Positions 43,791 through 56,394 of a stretch of DNA of 64,000 nucleotides are shown here, piece after piece; positions within the stretch are counted from its first letter, which is position 1; the number at the start of each line of letters is the position of its first letter. The notes beneath the pieces are model-generated. The model saw nothing but the letters and a program-made list of their open reading frames with translations, was not told the origin of the DNA and did not search any database. This stretch comes from Lepidodermella squamata (taxonomy: Eukaryota; Gastrotricha). The stretch covers positions 620,001 to 684,000 of the forward strand of contig JBLDXI010000007.1 of the NCBI GenBank assembly GCA_047495785.1. The letters are read 5' to 3'. A program made the translations under genes and the position numbers.

Positions 43791-46700
43791 ATGGCAACTG
43801 CAACGATGGAAATGGCTAATCCATCGCCGAAACCGAGCGCGACAATAATTGGCCAAGATAAATCTCCTAACGGTCATTTGAACAATTTAAATAATTATCG
43901 CAGCCTGGGATCGTCGATTTCGTCCATGAGCTCGACGTCTTTGAATGAAACAAATAATAATTCACCTGGCTCGGGTCAGTTGAACTTGACCTCGAGCTCG
44001 GAACGCCTGTCTCTAGAATCCGTCAATGGCCAGCAACGTAAAATGGCAATGTTTAATATGCCAAATGGAACTCAAGCGCTGGCTGTGATTCCGCCTTCAG
44101 ATGACAGGCCTGGTAACACATCGGGCTTGATGCACTCGCCTAACGGGTCTGTGCATCAGGCGAAGGTCCAACCGCCTCCCCTCTCGCATCAACAGCCGCC
44201 GACGCCTCCTAACTTGCCGCATCAAATGCCTTCTTCGTTTCTAGGAGTAATGCCCGGCGGACCTCCTCCTCAATTTCACCCTCAAATGGCGTTACAGCAA
44301 CAATTTGGGGGCCCTGGATTCCCACCAGGCGCTCATATGGGTCCGTTAATGGGTATGCAGATGGGCTCGCCGCTGTTCAGGCCGCAAGTGCCACCTCAAA
44401 TGTCTATGCAACGGCCACCCGGCATGCCAGGGCATCATTTATTACTACCCGGTCAACCGCCTTTCGGGCACCTGTTAGCGGGTGGCCCCGGCGGGCTCGG
44501 CATGCAACACCGGATACCTTCGTCTGACGACGCGTGCGCATCTATCGTCCACTCGTTGATGGACCACCGGCAAGGCGGTGATTCTGAGCAGTTTACAAAA
44601 CGTGCGATAGAAAGCCTTGTTAAAAAACTACGCGAGCGGAAAGAAGAGCTAGAAGCGTTAATTTTTGGCGTGACAACCGGTGGAGCGCAACGGACGCGTT
44701 GTGTGACGATTCAACGCACGTTGGACGGGCGGCTTCAAGTCGCCGGGAAAAAAGGCTTTCCTCACGTCATTTACGCAAAAATTTGGCGGTGGCCGGACTT
44801 GCATAAAAATGAACTGCGGCACGTGTCGCAATGTCAGTTCGCCTTCGACCTGAAACTCGACTCGGTGTGCGTCAATCCGTACCATTACGAGCGGGTTGTA
44901 TCGCCATGTCCCGATCTATTACCCCTCAACCCCAATCCTGACGAAGTGAGTCAGGGAACTTACCCGGCCCATAATCGGTACGACCGATCCTCGCCTCCGG
45001 ACAGCGCTTCCCCGGAATCACCCCAAAATCAAGGTAATTTTTCACATTTTATCAAAAATATTAATTTAGAAATTCAGATTTAAATTTGCACCTAGGAATG
45101 AGTAACACGTACCGCCTCAATAAATTGGCTTTTTATAAAGATTTTTATATCGCCTGAGCACCATCCTTGAAAAGTAGTTCGTAAATCTGTGGCTCATTTT
45201 CATTTTATTCAGAATTTTAAGGGAGACGTTATTAAAATTTTAATGTGGCCAGACGTTGCGGAGAACAAGACTGTAATCGCCAAGCCTAATTTTTCGGCTT
45301 AGTAATTGACCTAAAAAAATGAATATTTATCGCTGTATAAAATAGGGCAAGATCTAGAGATATAACAGTTGTAAATCTGAAGAGCTGTGAGCTATAGCGC
45401 CAAATATGCGCATTAACTTTCTATCTTTAAAAAATGTTTTAATTAAATGTGTTTTTCTATTCCAGGAATAGCATCTCCGCCTCTAATCCATGGAAATTCG
45501 AACGCGACGCCGGGAGTCATGCCTGGTCAGTTATCCTTTATTAGCTTCGAGTTCATTAGAAACACGTTGTGTTATGTCTCCTCTCATCGAGTTGCTTAGT
45601 CTGACTAGCGCTTCCTGTTGATTGCTCTTAGCTCACGAACTATAACTTTTTGGCTGTGTTTCACTGATTGTTTGAACTTTTTGCAGGCGGTGCCTTCCCG
45701 TCTCCTTATCTCCACTCATCTTTAAATGCCGCGGCGTCTGGCGTTGTCATATCTCCCGCTCAGCAGGGTCAAGCGCCGGACGACTATCCAAGCCAAAATA
45801 CAGCGCCGAGTGCATTCTCGCAGATTCAACCTCTCATGCCTCCCGAAATGTACAAGCAAATATCCTCGGGCTTCAAAGCCAAACCACCACCGCTTGCCAC
45901 GCCGCTCGAGCTCTGGTGCACCATCAATTATTTCGAGCTCAACGTGCAGGTTGGGCAGCCTTTCAAGGTGCCGTTCGCGTGTCGCAATGTGATTGTCGAC
46001 GGTTTTACCGACCCGAACGGCATCGACCGCTTCTGCCTCGGCTGCTTATCCAACGTGCATCGAGACGAGGTGGTCGAGCGGGCGCGGCCTCACATCGGCA
46101 AGGGCGTCGAGCTGCGGCACGACGACGCGGGCGACGTGTGGCTGAAGGTGCTATCCGAACACTCCGTTTTCCTCGAGTCGCCCTACCTGGACTCGCAGTT
46201 TGGCGGACGGCAGGCGGTGCACAAAATCTACTCGTCGGCCGAGCTCAAAGTCTTCGACCTCGAGTACTGCTATCAACAGATGTACGAGCAAGCTCAACTG
46301 GTTCATCTTGCCAAGAACATGCGCCGGGCGACCGTTAAAGGCAGCGCCCCTGCTAACCAGCGATTACCGCCAGGTTTGTCTTATCTAATGATATTATTGA
46401 AACTTGAAGATTAGCTGTGATTGATTGATTGATCTCATTATCAACTTGGGCAAAATTGTGTCCCGTAGATTTATTTGAATGGGTAAAAGTTCAAAAATCC
46501 ACAAATTCTATTATTATTTCAAGTTAAAATGACACTTTGCACTCATAATGCACTGTGCCCTAGTCTTCCTTCCGATTTTCACCGTGTTGCAATTCCGCAG
46601 TGGACAATTTCTCACCGGAAATTGAACAATCGAATATTCATTTTTCAATTTTAATTTGAAAACATTACACAGTCATGATTTGTGGGCTAACGGTTAAGGT

Positions 46701-47168
46701 GGATCGATGCCCTTTGCTTATTTGTAAGATAACCAACATTTTATCGAGAAATTATGTTTTTTTCTATCCGATGAGAAGGGTAGGTTAGAGAAGATGGAAA
46801 AAATTCATTTTAAGAATAATTGAAGAATGAAAATATTTGCCATTTAATCATGCTGTTATATTTTTTTTTCAGAAATGGCTGCTGCACCGAATATTGGAGT
46901 CGATGACTATCAAAAGCATTGCGTCCTAAGAATGTCTTTCGTGAAGGGCTTTGGTCCCGACTACAACAGGAAGCGGATCGAAGATACGCCCTGTTGGATC
47001 GAGGTGAAACTGCACTGGCCGTTGAAACTGCTCGATCAGTTGCTTCAACCCCTCGACGACCCGCAGTACCAACAACAGCCGAGTCAGCCAGGCCCGGACG
47101 CGTCCCCTCAAAACTCATCGGACCTGGTCGGGCAGGCGTCGACGTCGGCCATGTTCCAAGCCCAATGA
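43791..47168 (+). CDS. SMAD4: Common-mediator SMAD (SMAD4/Medea)
   Basis: Exons 43791-45033, 45466-45525, 45687-46373 and 46873-47168; 761 aa, about 200 longer than vertebrate SMAD4 (552). Residues 1-245 are a Ser/Asn- then Pro/Met/Gly/Gln-rich extension not found in vertebrate SMAD4. The MH1 domain (about 250-385) has V-H-S-L-M, V-x-K-L-R-E-R-x-E-E-L, the DNA-binding hairpin [16 protein letters not shown] and the zinc ligands through C-V-N-P-Y-H-Y. The MH2 domain (about 505-745) begins [10 protein letters not shown] and includes the SMAD4-type [16 protein letters not shown] and [11 protein letters not shown]-x-L-L-D. There is no C-terminal SSxS, as expected for a co-SMAD. It carries TGF-beta/BMP signals to the nucleus with receptor SMADs. 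Confidence 0.97.
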
Positions 47169-48256
47169 CATTCGATAAAGATGCTCCGAACAGAGACAGA
47201 ACTCGCCGTTGTTAATAATATTATAGTAATTGTCATTTCGATCCTCCTCGCAAATTTTCTACGAGATCATTGTCATGTCATGACTCTCGGTTATTTCGGC
47301 CTGAAGCGACTCATTCAACCGGGTCGTTAGTCTCTCAATGAAAAGTTCTATGTTTCTGTTTGTTATGCTTCTACATACTTCTCCAATTCCGCGTCGAGTT
47401 TTGTTACAGTTTCTGTTTAGCTACGCCGTGCAGCAAGACACTCTGGTATTTTCGTAAGAACATGCGTACTATTTTAAGGCGGCATTAGTGTGTATCAACT
47501 GGACGAAATTCTCATAATTTTTACAAAAAAATATTGCTTAACCTTAGTCTCTAGGTCATCAATAATAACATGTCATTATTATTATCGACGGGAAGTTGGG
47601 GTATTGTCCATATACATCGAACAATTCGTTCTAAAAAAATGATAAGTATAACAACTAACTTGTTTTATTCGTTTCTACGATGATGCGAAGACTCGGTTCT
47701 ATTCTCGCCCAAAAAAGATGGTTTTGAACGGTGGTTTCTCTTTACTGTAGCGATTGATAGCGCCGCTGGATTTTCTTTTACTAAAAATGGGAAAATTTAT
47801 TATAATTATTATTATTACTTCCCACCATATCATCTTGGTGTGTCGTTGCGGCTTTTTTATGTTACCTTCACCGTGCAACGGCTCGCCGCAAAATTGATGA
47901 TGATATATTGTTATATTGATCATAATTCAATGTGTTCTTCTTCGTCATCGTGCTCTTATTACTATTGTAATTATTCGTAGCTCGAACACTCGATGGCGGT
48001 GAGGATTGGTTGTCGCAGTTGCTAATAATATTAATTATGATGATAATTATAACGATTAATTTTCCTCAGAACTGTGGAATCAGTTCATGATACAAAGTAA
48101 TTGATACAAAAAAAAATAAAATAAAAATCAACGATGGTAAACATGCTTTTTTTATTTGACATAACAACGCGTCATAATACTGAGGAATATGAAAGAATTA
48201 AACATTGAAAGTACCAAGAACTGATAAAATTTATGTTTAATACCGAAAAAATCGGT
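47169..48256. other. SMAD4 3' UTR and convergent SIRT7 3' end
   Basis: AT-rich. A cluster of AATAAA-type signals lies near 48110-48125 on the plus strand. No additional gene seen. Confidence 0.45.
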
Positions 48257-49398
48257 TTATTTCGACTTTGCTTTTCGGCGCGATTTGAAAACCGAAACTC
48301 GGCGAGACCGTTGAGATTTCTCGCGAGCTCTTCGAAGTTGGTCGACTGTGGCCCGCATCCAACCGGGTAGCGTTGCAGTTGGCGAGGCATGCCGAACTCC
48401 ATTACTCGAGCTGGCCCTAGGCGGGCGTTTCGGAGCAGTTTTTGAGCAGCTTGATAAATGAATAGGATCATGAGCAGGGTCGTAACTCGGGACTGAGACA
48501 CCAAGTAACTGACAAGTCGTTCGAAAGACATCTTCGCAGTTTGAATTAATCACCAGAGCAGCCTGTTTATCTTTCAAAGTCGGCTGCATGTTGACGATAA
48601 CAAGTTGAGCCTTCGATTTGCCAGCTTTTTTCTGCGTCATTCCAGCCCAAAGACTTTTGTAAGATTTCAGTACTTTGAAACTAGTCCCAACCGCTAAGAT
48701 GATATCAGCATTACGCGCTGATTCGCTGGCTTCGGGCCATCGATATGGTGCACTTTCTTCATGGCGAGCGTATTCCCCGCAGTGTACTACTGAATCGTGT
48801 ATTTCGTCGTGCTCACCACAGTTCTGGCAAGGCCTTTCCTGCGCTCCAACAACTTTATGGCGTCTAAAACCGGTGCCATGCGTGGTATCGAAGTGTCGCA
48901 CGTAGGGCACGGGTGGCTCGCAGTTCATGCAAAGCTAGAAAATTTGAGAATTTTAAGGCTCTCAATGTATGAAAAAAGGTTACTCATACCTCCACAAACA
49001 TATTGCCATGAATTTCCGACAGCTTCTCGGATGGCAGTCCGCTTCGCAGGTGAAGTCCGTCGCAGTTCTGCGAAACGACATGCTGAACAATTTTAGCATC
49101 GACTAGAGCTTTAATTGCCATATGAGTGAAGGCTGGTCGGACCGAGGTGATATCCGCACATGGCGGAACTGTGCCTGAGTTTTTGAACTGCTCGTATAAA
49201 CCATCTGGACTTCGAAAATCGGGTATTGATGCGGACTAAATGCAAGCAGAATGGCTGTCAATAAATGTTGAGGTGACTGAATATGCTAATTACCGTGCTA
49301 ATGCCTGCGCCTGTGTAAACCACGCAATGTCGTGAGTTTTTGAGTAAATCAGCTAGTGTAGCACATTTTCTGTGTAATTCTGTCTCATCAGAAGACAT
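48257..49398 (-). CDS. SIRT7: NAD-dependent deacylase, sirtuin 7 type
   Basis: Exons 49398-49294, 49235-48990 and 48934-48257; 342 aa. The NAD-binding G-A-G-I-S-T spans the first junction into A-S-I-P-D-F-R. Q-N-C-D-G-L-H-L-R-S-G is followed by the catalytic His in L-S-E-I-H-G-N-M-F. Zinc ligands are C-M-N-C and C-Q-N-C. SIRT7-type (rather than SIRT6) features are V-G-T-S-F-K-V-L-K-x-Y-x-x-L-W, I-V-N-M-Q-x-T-x-K-D, C-E-D-V and the basic Arg/Ser-rich C-terminus typical of nucleolar targeting. SIRT7 acts on H3K18 and rDNA chromatin in mammals. The N-terminus is shorter than in vertebrates (about 400 aa); a further upstream exon is possible. Confidence 0.92.
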
Positions 49399-50142
49399 AT
49401 GTGAGTAGAAAATCAATAAAATTCAAACCTAATTAAATCAGACAATTTTGATGAACATATTATTTACTTTCAATTTTATAATTTACTTGTGCCACGGTCT
49501 CAAGCCGTTTCAATGGAGTCAATAAAAACAATTGTTAGGAAATGATTCGATTTTATTATAAGAGTGCCGATAGCAATTGCCAACTAAACGCTCAGAGCTG
49601 CGAATAAACATGTCACATTTGTTTCAGGTTTGTTATTACAGCACATCTTCCTCCCTCCGCAACTGCGTACCACAGTTAAAAAGTTCTGAAAAGCAATAAA
49701 TAATAATAATGAATGAAGAGATATAAGAGAGAAAGAAAACAGCACATTTAAACAAAAATTATCATTTCTCTCGTATTCTTCGCGTTCGGTCTGCGGAATC
49801 AGCACGGTCAATGCGACATTCATTTAATCATTATCATTACCTGCCTTCAAGAGCTCAAATCATCAACATGAATAACATTATCGAAATAAAGAAATAAACA
49901 CAAATGCGCTCGATCTTTATCACACAGGCTTCGCGTAGTTCGGTAATACAGAAGTAAACAACAATTTTTTTGAACACGGTTTTCGAAAACGATATTGAGT
50001 GAACTATATCGTTGATATTGTAGCAATGTATTATAACTGCTTTGAAATGTTTTTTACATATAATTTTTCTGTATAATATGGGTATTACAAATAGAGAACA
50101 ACCATGTTGTCCGGGAAAGTTAACTTCTCCGAAGCAGTCAAT
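49399..50142. other. SIRT7 upstream and MAP2K4 3' region
   Basis: No supported gene; a few unsupported open frames. Confidence 0.4.
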
Positions 50143-51409
50143 TCATCTATGATTCATTGCGTCAAGAAGCGACGAAAAGTATGCGCTAAGCAAGGCTGGG
50201 TCGCGATCGACTGCTGCGTTCAGCAAGAATGGGTGCTCCAGCAATTTGTCATACTTAGGCCGGCCTTCGTAATTTTTTGTCAGGCACCAATTCACGAAAT
50301 CGACCATTTGCTGCGATCGGCGACCTTCGATTGGGTTAAGTTGAGGGGCAGGCCCTTCCAGCACGGTTTTCATTTGGTCAAATGGATTCTTCCATTCTGG
50401 GTAAGGATAACTGCCCGTCGCGATTTCGTAAAGCGAGATACCGAGAGCCCATACATCAGCTCGAACATCGAAAGCACCCCCGAGTTTACTAACAATGTCT
50501 GGATCAATACGCTCGGGCTAAAAGAATGATTAGAATTAATTAGTACCTAAATGGAGCATTTCTCATAATCTTACCGCCATGTAATAATTGCAACCAGCAT
50601 CACGAGAAGTAACAATACTATCGATAAGTCGACCCGAAATGCCGAAATCGCAAAGCTTGATGTCGCCCTTGCGATTAAGGAGAATATTTGGTGGCTTTAC
50701 ATCTCTGTGCATAATTTGAATTTGCTTGAGATATTGCAAAGCCCGAACTATGCAATAAGCTATTTGAGCAAAGATGTTTTCAGGAACAAAATCTTTCTGC
50801 TTGTCGTAAATAAAGTGATAGAAACTGTCAAAGTCCAAGTCCATCAGCTCCATGCAAATCCAACAATCTCCCTGAAATAAAATATAAATATTATAGAAAA
50901 TAAACTTAATAGTACAACCAATTACCTCATAGAACAAAGTTCCGTAGAACTCGACGATGAACTCGCAATTTTTACCATGGTTATTCGCATTATAAACTTG
51001 ATCTTTTACGAGGAGTTCGCGATGATCCTTATGATCCATGGTCGAACGGATTCGCTTAACAGCAATCATACGACCGGATGGTTTGTGAAGCATCTTACAT
51101 ACGACACCAAATTGACCGTTGCCGATCTGACCTTTGTCTTCCAAGTCATTTACTGTGAAGTTATCATATCTTTCAGATTCAGAGAACCGAATTGTTCCTT
51201 TCTGATTTGAAGCAGCCGGAACTTTGCTGAAAAATAATACTGTGTTTTAGAAATATTGTCTTCACATTGAAGCATACTTTTGTATCACAACCTGCTGCTC
51301 GATATTCATGAAATCGAATCTCTGCCCGGGCCTCCTCCCACGTCCGCTGCCACCTGAAAAATTGTTTTCTCATGAAAAGTTCAATCAAATATGCATTAAA
51401 CTTACTCAT
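50143..51409 (-). CDS. MAP2K4: Dual-specificity MAP kinase kinase 4
   Basis: Five exons: 51409-51406 (only ATGA), 51353-51278, 51226-50926, 50871-50575 and 50517-50143; 350 aa (vertebrate 399). The kinase domain has G-Q-I-G-N-G-Q-F-G-V-V, M-I-A-V-K-R-I-R-S-T, G-D-C-W-I-C-M-E-L-M-D, H-R-D-V-K-P-P-N-I-L and D-F-G-I-S-G. The activation segment reads D-S-I-V-T-S-R-D-A-G-C where vertebrate MKK4 has D-S-I-A-K-T, so the first phospho-site is kept and the second is Ser. The K-R-I-R-S-T and W-I-C-M-E-L-M strings separate MKK4 from MKK3/6/7. It phosphorylates JNK and p38. The first coding exon is 4 nt; splicing ATGA to the next exon is the only frame-consistent start found. Confidence 0.93.
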
Positions 51410-52732
51410 TGGGAAAGGCACAGAGATGTAGACAATACTTAAAAACGATCCCTAAAAAGCACTTTCAAGGTTATCAAGGCTTCAGTATAGCGAGATAATT
51501 AAAAGATCAGCGCTCTAATATTCATACCAATCATTAATCAGTGGCAAGTGGCAATTCGCTGTTAAAGTATACTACTAAATCAAGTGTGAATGTTCCAGGT
51601 GGAATGCCAATTTTCCATTTTCCGCATTCAGACGAGTAGAGCCTCTCCACATACTTCGCTCCGATGGGCTCAAAAAGTTGTGGCGAAATCAGAAATCATG
51701 CTACCCTTTGCCCTTTGCCATTCAGCTCTCAAGTAAACCGAAAAGGAAACGAATCGTTGATGTATGCAAATCGCGCAGCTCTTTCGAGTCGGTCGATAAT
51801 CTCGTCAAGACAATATAAAACTTCAAACGCTTAGCTCAAACCTCTCGAAGTCTTGAGGCTGTGAGCGACGCTCTGTCGCTATTTTGCTGCCGCTCGCGCT
51901 ACAATGCAAACTACTTACTACAGATGCTTAATTAATCCAATGAGTTGAGAAAAGACCAAGTACCAAGTACAAAAAACTAAGGACGTAGTCAGAAGCCAAC
52001 CAAGCCAAACAAGGGTGGAAAGAAGAAAAATGGACGGCCAGGACCCAGGAAAAAAGATTCAACAAGATGAAACTCTTTCAAAAAATATATAAAAGAAATT
52101 ACCAATGCTGACAAATTCTATATTTAAAATAATATATACATTTTATGTCGTTATGATGGCATTATTTGTCAAAAATTAATGAAATCGACTAAAAGATTCA
52201 AAATTTTCCCTCCAAAAATCACCGTTCAGTTGTTATTGGACTTGCAAGTTGACCTGTGGCTTAGGTGGTCGGCGCTCAGGGCTCGGGGGCTCGGATAAGC
52301 TTTGTGCCTAAATTACGCTGTGATGGAAAGTCGAAAGAAAAAATAACTATTGATTAGCAGCCGTTTGCGCTATCTCTCACGCTTATAAGTTCATTTCATA
52401 CCAGTTGCAGTTGGCTTTCCATTTTCGACATTCGATCATCGTCACTTTCGATACAGTCTCAATTAGTTCTATTTTTGAAGACTCCAAGTATTATCTCCTC
52501 TACGTTCTAGGGGTAACTTCCTCTTGATGTAGAACAGCCATGTGTAAAAGCTTATCGAATACTATTCATAGCAAGTTATATATCCATTAACTACGACGCG
52601 GCTGGTTACACAATCTCCTATTGTTGCTTTAATTAATAGCTTTTGTCTTCCGTTGAAAGATGAGCAATTGATCAAGTTTTCAACTATATTCTATATTCTA
52701 TATTCATTTATTAGGATTCTTGCATTTCGAAA
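51410..52732. promoter_or_regulatory. Divergent intergenic region MAP2K4 / ING
   Basis: 1.3 kb between divergent genes, presumably holding both promoters. No TATA box stands out. TTTATTAG, acceptor-like, lies 18 nt before the ING ATG. Confidence 0.4.
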
Positions 52733-53732
52733 ATGTTGTCGCAATCTGCATTGCCTGTAACATTGGATCAATTTCTTGGAAGTCTTGATTCTTTACCCAC
52801 AGAGATCAAACAGAACTTGGGTACAATGCAGACTCTGGATGAGAGAACTCAGCGACTGGTTAAAGAAGCTGACGATATGACCTCTGAATATATACGACAT
52901 GCAAAACAGTTGTCGAAAGCCAGTAGGAAGGAAGCTACTTCTGCGATTAGACGCTTATATGAGCAATGCTGCTCCCTTGCAGATGAAAAAGTTAATTTGG
53001 CCAATCAAGCGTATGAACTTGTTGACGGTCACATCCGAAGACTCGACGAAACCCTGGCTAGATTTGAGGCTGATTTCCGATCAAACGTCGCTAACTATCA
53101 AAGCGTACCTGGAAGCAAGCCCACTGCTTTACTTTCGGAAGCAACTTCTAACAACGCTACTGCAGTCACCAAGAAACGAAAACAAGAATCTCTCACTCCC
53201 AACATCAGCAAGAAAAAGTCGAAAGGAGAAGCCGAAACGCCGGGTGCGAGCAAAATAAAAAAAGCTGCACAAGAAGCTACTGTGCCAACTGAGCCCACTG
53301 TGCCTGTTCCTTCACAATGGGCCTCCTTAATGCAGCAAGCCACTGCAGGGTTGGACCCCGCTGGCTTGCCACCCGGCGGCCAGAGCAATTATCAGCAATC
53401 TGGTGATGTATCGATGGATCCTGTTCTGGACATGCCTGTTGACCCCAACGAGGTAACCACGTCTACGATTAATCGCCAGTATTGTTATATTCTAGCAATT
53501 TTTTCAGCCGACTTACTGCATCTGTCACCATGTTTCTTATGGTGAAATGATCGGCTGTGACAATCCCGACTGCCCTATCGAGTGGTTTCATTTCGGCTGT
53601 TTGGGCCTTACCGAGCAACCAAGTGGCGAATGGTTTTGTCCCCGGTGCGCTCCGTTAATGGAGCAAGCTGGTGCTCAGCGAGCTGCCAGTGCTGGCGGTA
53701 AAAAGCGCAAAGCGCCCGCTGGAAAGAAATGA
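52733..53732 (+). CDS. Inhibitor of growth protein, ING4/5 type
   Basis: Exons 52733-53452 and 53508-53732 (55-nt intron); 314 aa. The N-terminal ING domain (L-P-x-E-I-x-x-N-L, M-x-x-L-D-E-R-T) is helical and dimerises; H-I-R-R-L-D-x-x-L-A-R-F-E-A-D is the ING4/5 signature. A basic Lys-rich linker follows, then D-M-P-V-D-P-N-E and the PHD finger (Y-C-I-C-H ... G-C-D-N[12 protein letters not shown] ... W-F-C-P-R-C), which binds H3K4me3. ING4/5 are subunits of HBO1 or MOZ acetyltransferase complexes. The intron lies exactly before the PHD finger. AATAAA is at 53776-53781 and the next gene starts 131 nt after the stop. Confidence 0.95.
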
Positions 53733-53775
53733 TAATTTTTCTGAATTGTTTGGTTATCTTTTTTTCACAATGTCT

Positions 53776-53781
53776 AATAAA
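53776..53781 (+). terminator. Polyadenylation signal of the ING gene
   Basis: AATAAA 44 nt after the ING stop and 82 nt before the ATG of the next plus-strand gene. Confidence 0.7.
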
Positions 53782-53862
53782 GTGACTTCTCGGTGTTTTA
53801 CGTATTCTCAAAAATAATTTTTTGTACTCTAGAAATTTTAGGCCTCTTTTAGTAATTTTAGT

Positions 53863-56394
53863 ATGTTTCTTCCTCCCTCTCGAGGATCAGCAGAATCTAC
53901 ATCTGTTCAAGAAGCCTACGAGCAAGTTGAGGTAGCGAATGATTTCTTTTCCAATGGCGATTACAAGCAAGCAATTACATATTACGAATCTGCTGTACCG
54001 GTTTTAAGGTAAACTATTTTCTCCTCCAATCAGGATTATTTTATTATGGAATTTAGGGATGTCGATGATGAATATGTTTTGCGTTGCGAGTATTGCATGG
54101 CTATTTGTTACGAATACCTGGGGCGGCTAGATGAAGCAATTTCTTTTTCTCTCAAAGTCGATGCTCTCAATCGGCAATACGATCCGATGATACTAAACCA
54201 GGTAATTTCAAAATAATTTGAAGAGCTTAGATTCTAATATTTTTATTCAATGTAGGCCGAGTTAGCTGACCTTTTTCGTAATCTGGGGCGGCTATATTTT
54301 AAAAAGTGGAAGCGCTTGAAGAAAGATAACCCAAATTCGTTCGACGCCGATTTGTGTTTGGAGGACGTGAAGCTGTATTTAAACCAGTATCTCAGGCTGT
54401 GCCAAAACGGTGGCGATTTGTTGCGACTTCTTGATGCCTACTACCGTTTTGCTGATTTTTACTTCTCAACCTGCGACTATCAGTCGGCACTTTGCCATTT
54501 CAACTATTCGCTACAACTCGCTCAACGCCTCCATAAAGAAGCGACAGAATTGCTGTGCTCTACTTGTATAGCGAACTGCTTAGTTGCTATGGGTCGATTG
54601 CAGGAAGCGATCGACACTTACAAGGCGACGTTGGACTTTGCGATGAAAATCCAAGCCGGGAAAAGTATTCAAGCCCAGTGCACGTATCGCCTAGGATGCG
54701 CGCTTTTAGTCACGCAGCGTTACTCTGACGCGATTCTTTACTTTCTCGCGCACGAACGGATCGCAACCGATTTGAATGATCTCGACGGCCGGCTGCATTC
54801 GCTAGATCGGCTGATATCGGCCTACCGCGAAATCGGCGACTATGCCGAGGCGAATAAATATTCGCAGCACAAGGACTTCCTGTTATCGAAGTACAACGAC
54901 TCAGGAATGACCCATGAAACAACTTCGTTCAGCGTCGATCAAACGCTTCGTTCGAATATTTCGGCGGTCGAGCAACCGTCGCAGCTGTCGGGAATGCATG
55001 TTCCTGTATCGGACTCTTTCGATAATTTGATTTCTCGAACCTTCGACAGCGGACAGGGTGTTTCAGGGCAGGAGCCTAATTCATGCCAGAAGGAAGAGCC
55101 GGTTCAAAACGCGTACAGTTTCGCGTTTATCGATGAAGGCGCGTCGCGCGGGCCGTCGCAAGCTGCTGAATTGAAGCCAGAAGAGAAGGCGGAAAGCCCT
55201 GTTGAAATACCTGCAGCGGTAGTGGCGGAAGATGAGGGTGAGGTTGAAATCGGAGCGCCTGAGCCTGCTAAAATAAATGACGAGAATGCCGCGCCCGGGA
55301 AACTGCCGGCAGTGACGATGAAACCCCCACCTCCTGTTGTGAGTCATCATAGTCATAAAGAAGATGCGAAAAAACCGTCGAAAAATCAACATAAAAAGCA
55401 TCATGTGAAGCGAGAAGCGAAAACGCTGCCGCCGGAAGACACCGATTTTTTCGACATGTTAACGCGAGCAACAACGCGGCGGCTTGATGACCAGCGAGCG
55501 CAGTTGAAGCCGTTGAAAGCGCCTGCTGTTGACGACACGACTTCTTCCGTTTTGGCAGCCGTCGACGTGGTAAATTACTAATTTTCAGGTTTATTTATGT
55601 GTTTTAGCGAAATTTGATGCGCGCGTCTTTAACCTACGCATCTTTGCGGCTTCCGTCTTGCGCATATCGTCATTGCATTAGCATGATGAAGCCACGCAGA
55701 TTGATATTAAATTTCACTCCCGCGCGTTCTTCGCTTAAAACTTCGACTCAATCAACTCTCGTCAGCCTGCACTTTTCTATCTGCTTTGCTTTTACAAACC
55801 GTCAAAACGCCGTTGAAAATTTGCGCTCGCTACTTGACAGCCATCCTCATGAGGCTGTTCAGTCCGTCCCCGTTGGAAAAGTACAAGCCAACGGTGACTG
55901 ATATTAAGTTGGGTGCTGATTTTAAGGATTGCTTCTATCAGAAAAAACACCATCATCACCACCATCACCACCGAAATCATGTATTTATTTGAAAAATCCT
56001 CCTTATTAATATTTTACAATTTTTTTCCTAATTCTAGCACAATGGCAAAAAGCACCATTCGTTGGAAGAGCCAGTTTCGAGTCAAAGCTCGCATCAATCG
56101 ATAACGAGGACTCAATCCGGAGCTGCCGCGGCTGATGATCTATTCCAGATGGTGTGTAAAGCTCAAGCTCGTCGTTTGGATGACCAACGAGCGGTTTTAC
56201 GCCCGATTCCACTGCCTCAACCTGTCGCTGGCTTCAGCCCTGATATTCAAACGCTGAAAAGCAGCGGCGGAAACGGCCCGGCAGTTCGCTACACGAAGCA
56301 GCCGGGCAACACGAGTCCGACCTCGGTTTCGCTCAACCAGCCACCTAAATCGTCGTCGAAAGCCCGGCGGTTTTTATCTCAGCTCATGAAATAG
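53863..56394 (+). CDS. TPR-GoLoco protein (GPSM/Pins/GPR-like)
   Basis: Exons 53863-54008, 54057-54201, 54256-55569 and 56038-56394; 653 aa. The N-terminal half (about 10-300) is all helical with TPR-like pairs (N-G-D-Y-K-Q-A-I-x-Y-Y; Y-R-L-G-C-A-L; E-I-G-D-Y-A-E-A-N-K-Y). Two GoLoco motifs follow: D-F-F-D-M-L-x-R-A-x-x-R-R-L-D-D-Q-R near residue 491 and D-L-F-Q-M-V-C-K-A-Q-A-R-R-L-D-D-Q-R near 566. GoLoco motifs bind GDP-loaded G-alpha-i, and the D-Q-R triad is intact in both. Proteins of this layout orient the mitotic spindle by linking cortical G-alpha to NuMA/dynein. The TPRs are divergent from vertebrate GPSM2, and it has two instead of four motifs. A downstream candidate polyadenylation signal is at 56968-56973. 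Confidence 0.85.

Noticed and set aside
45726-46388. Alternative-frame proteins over SMAD4 exon 3
   Set aside because: They shadow the GC-rich, conserved MH2 coding frame.
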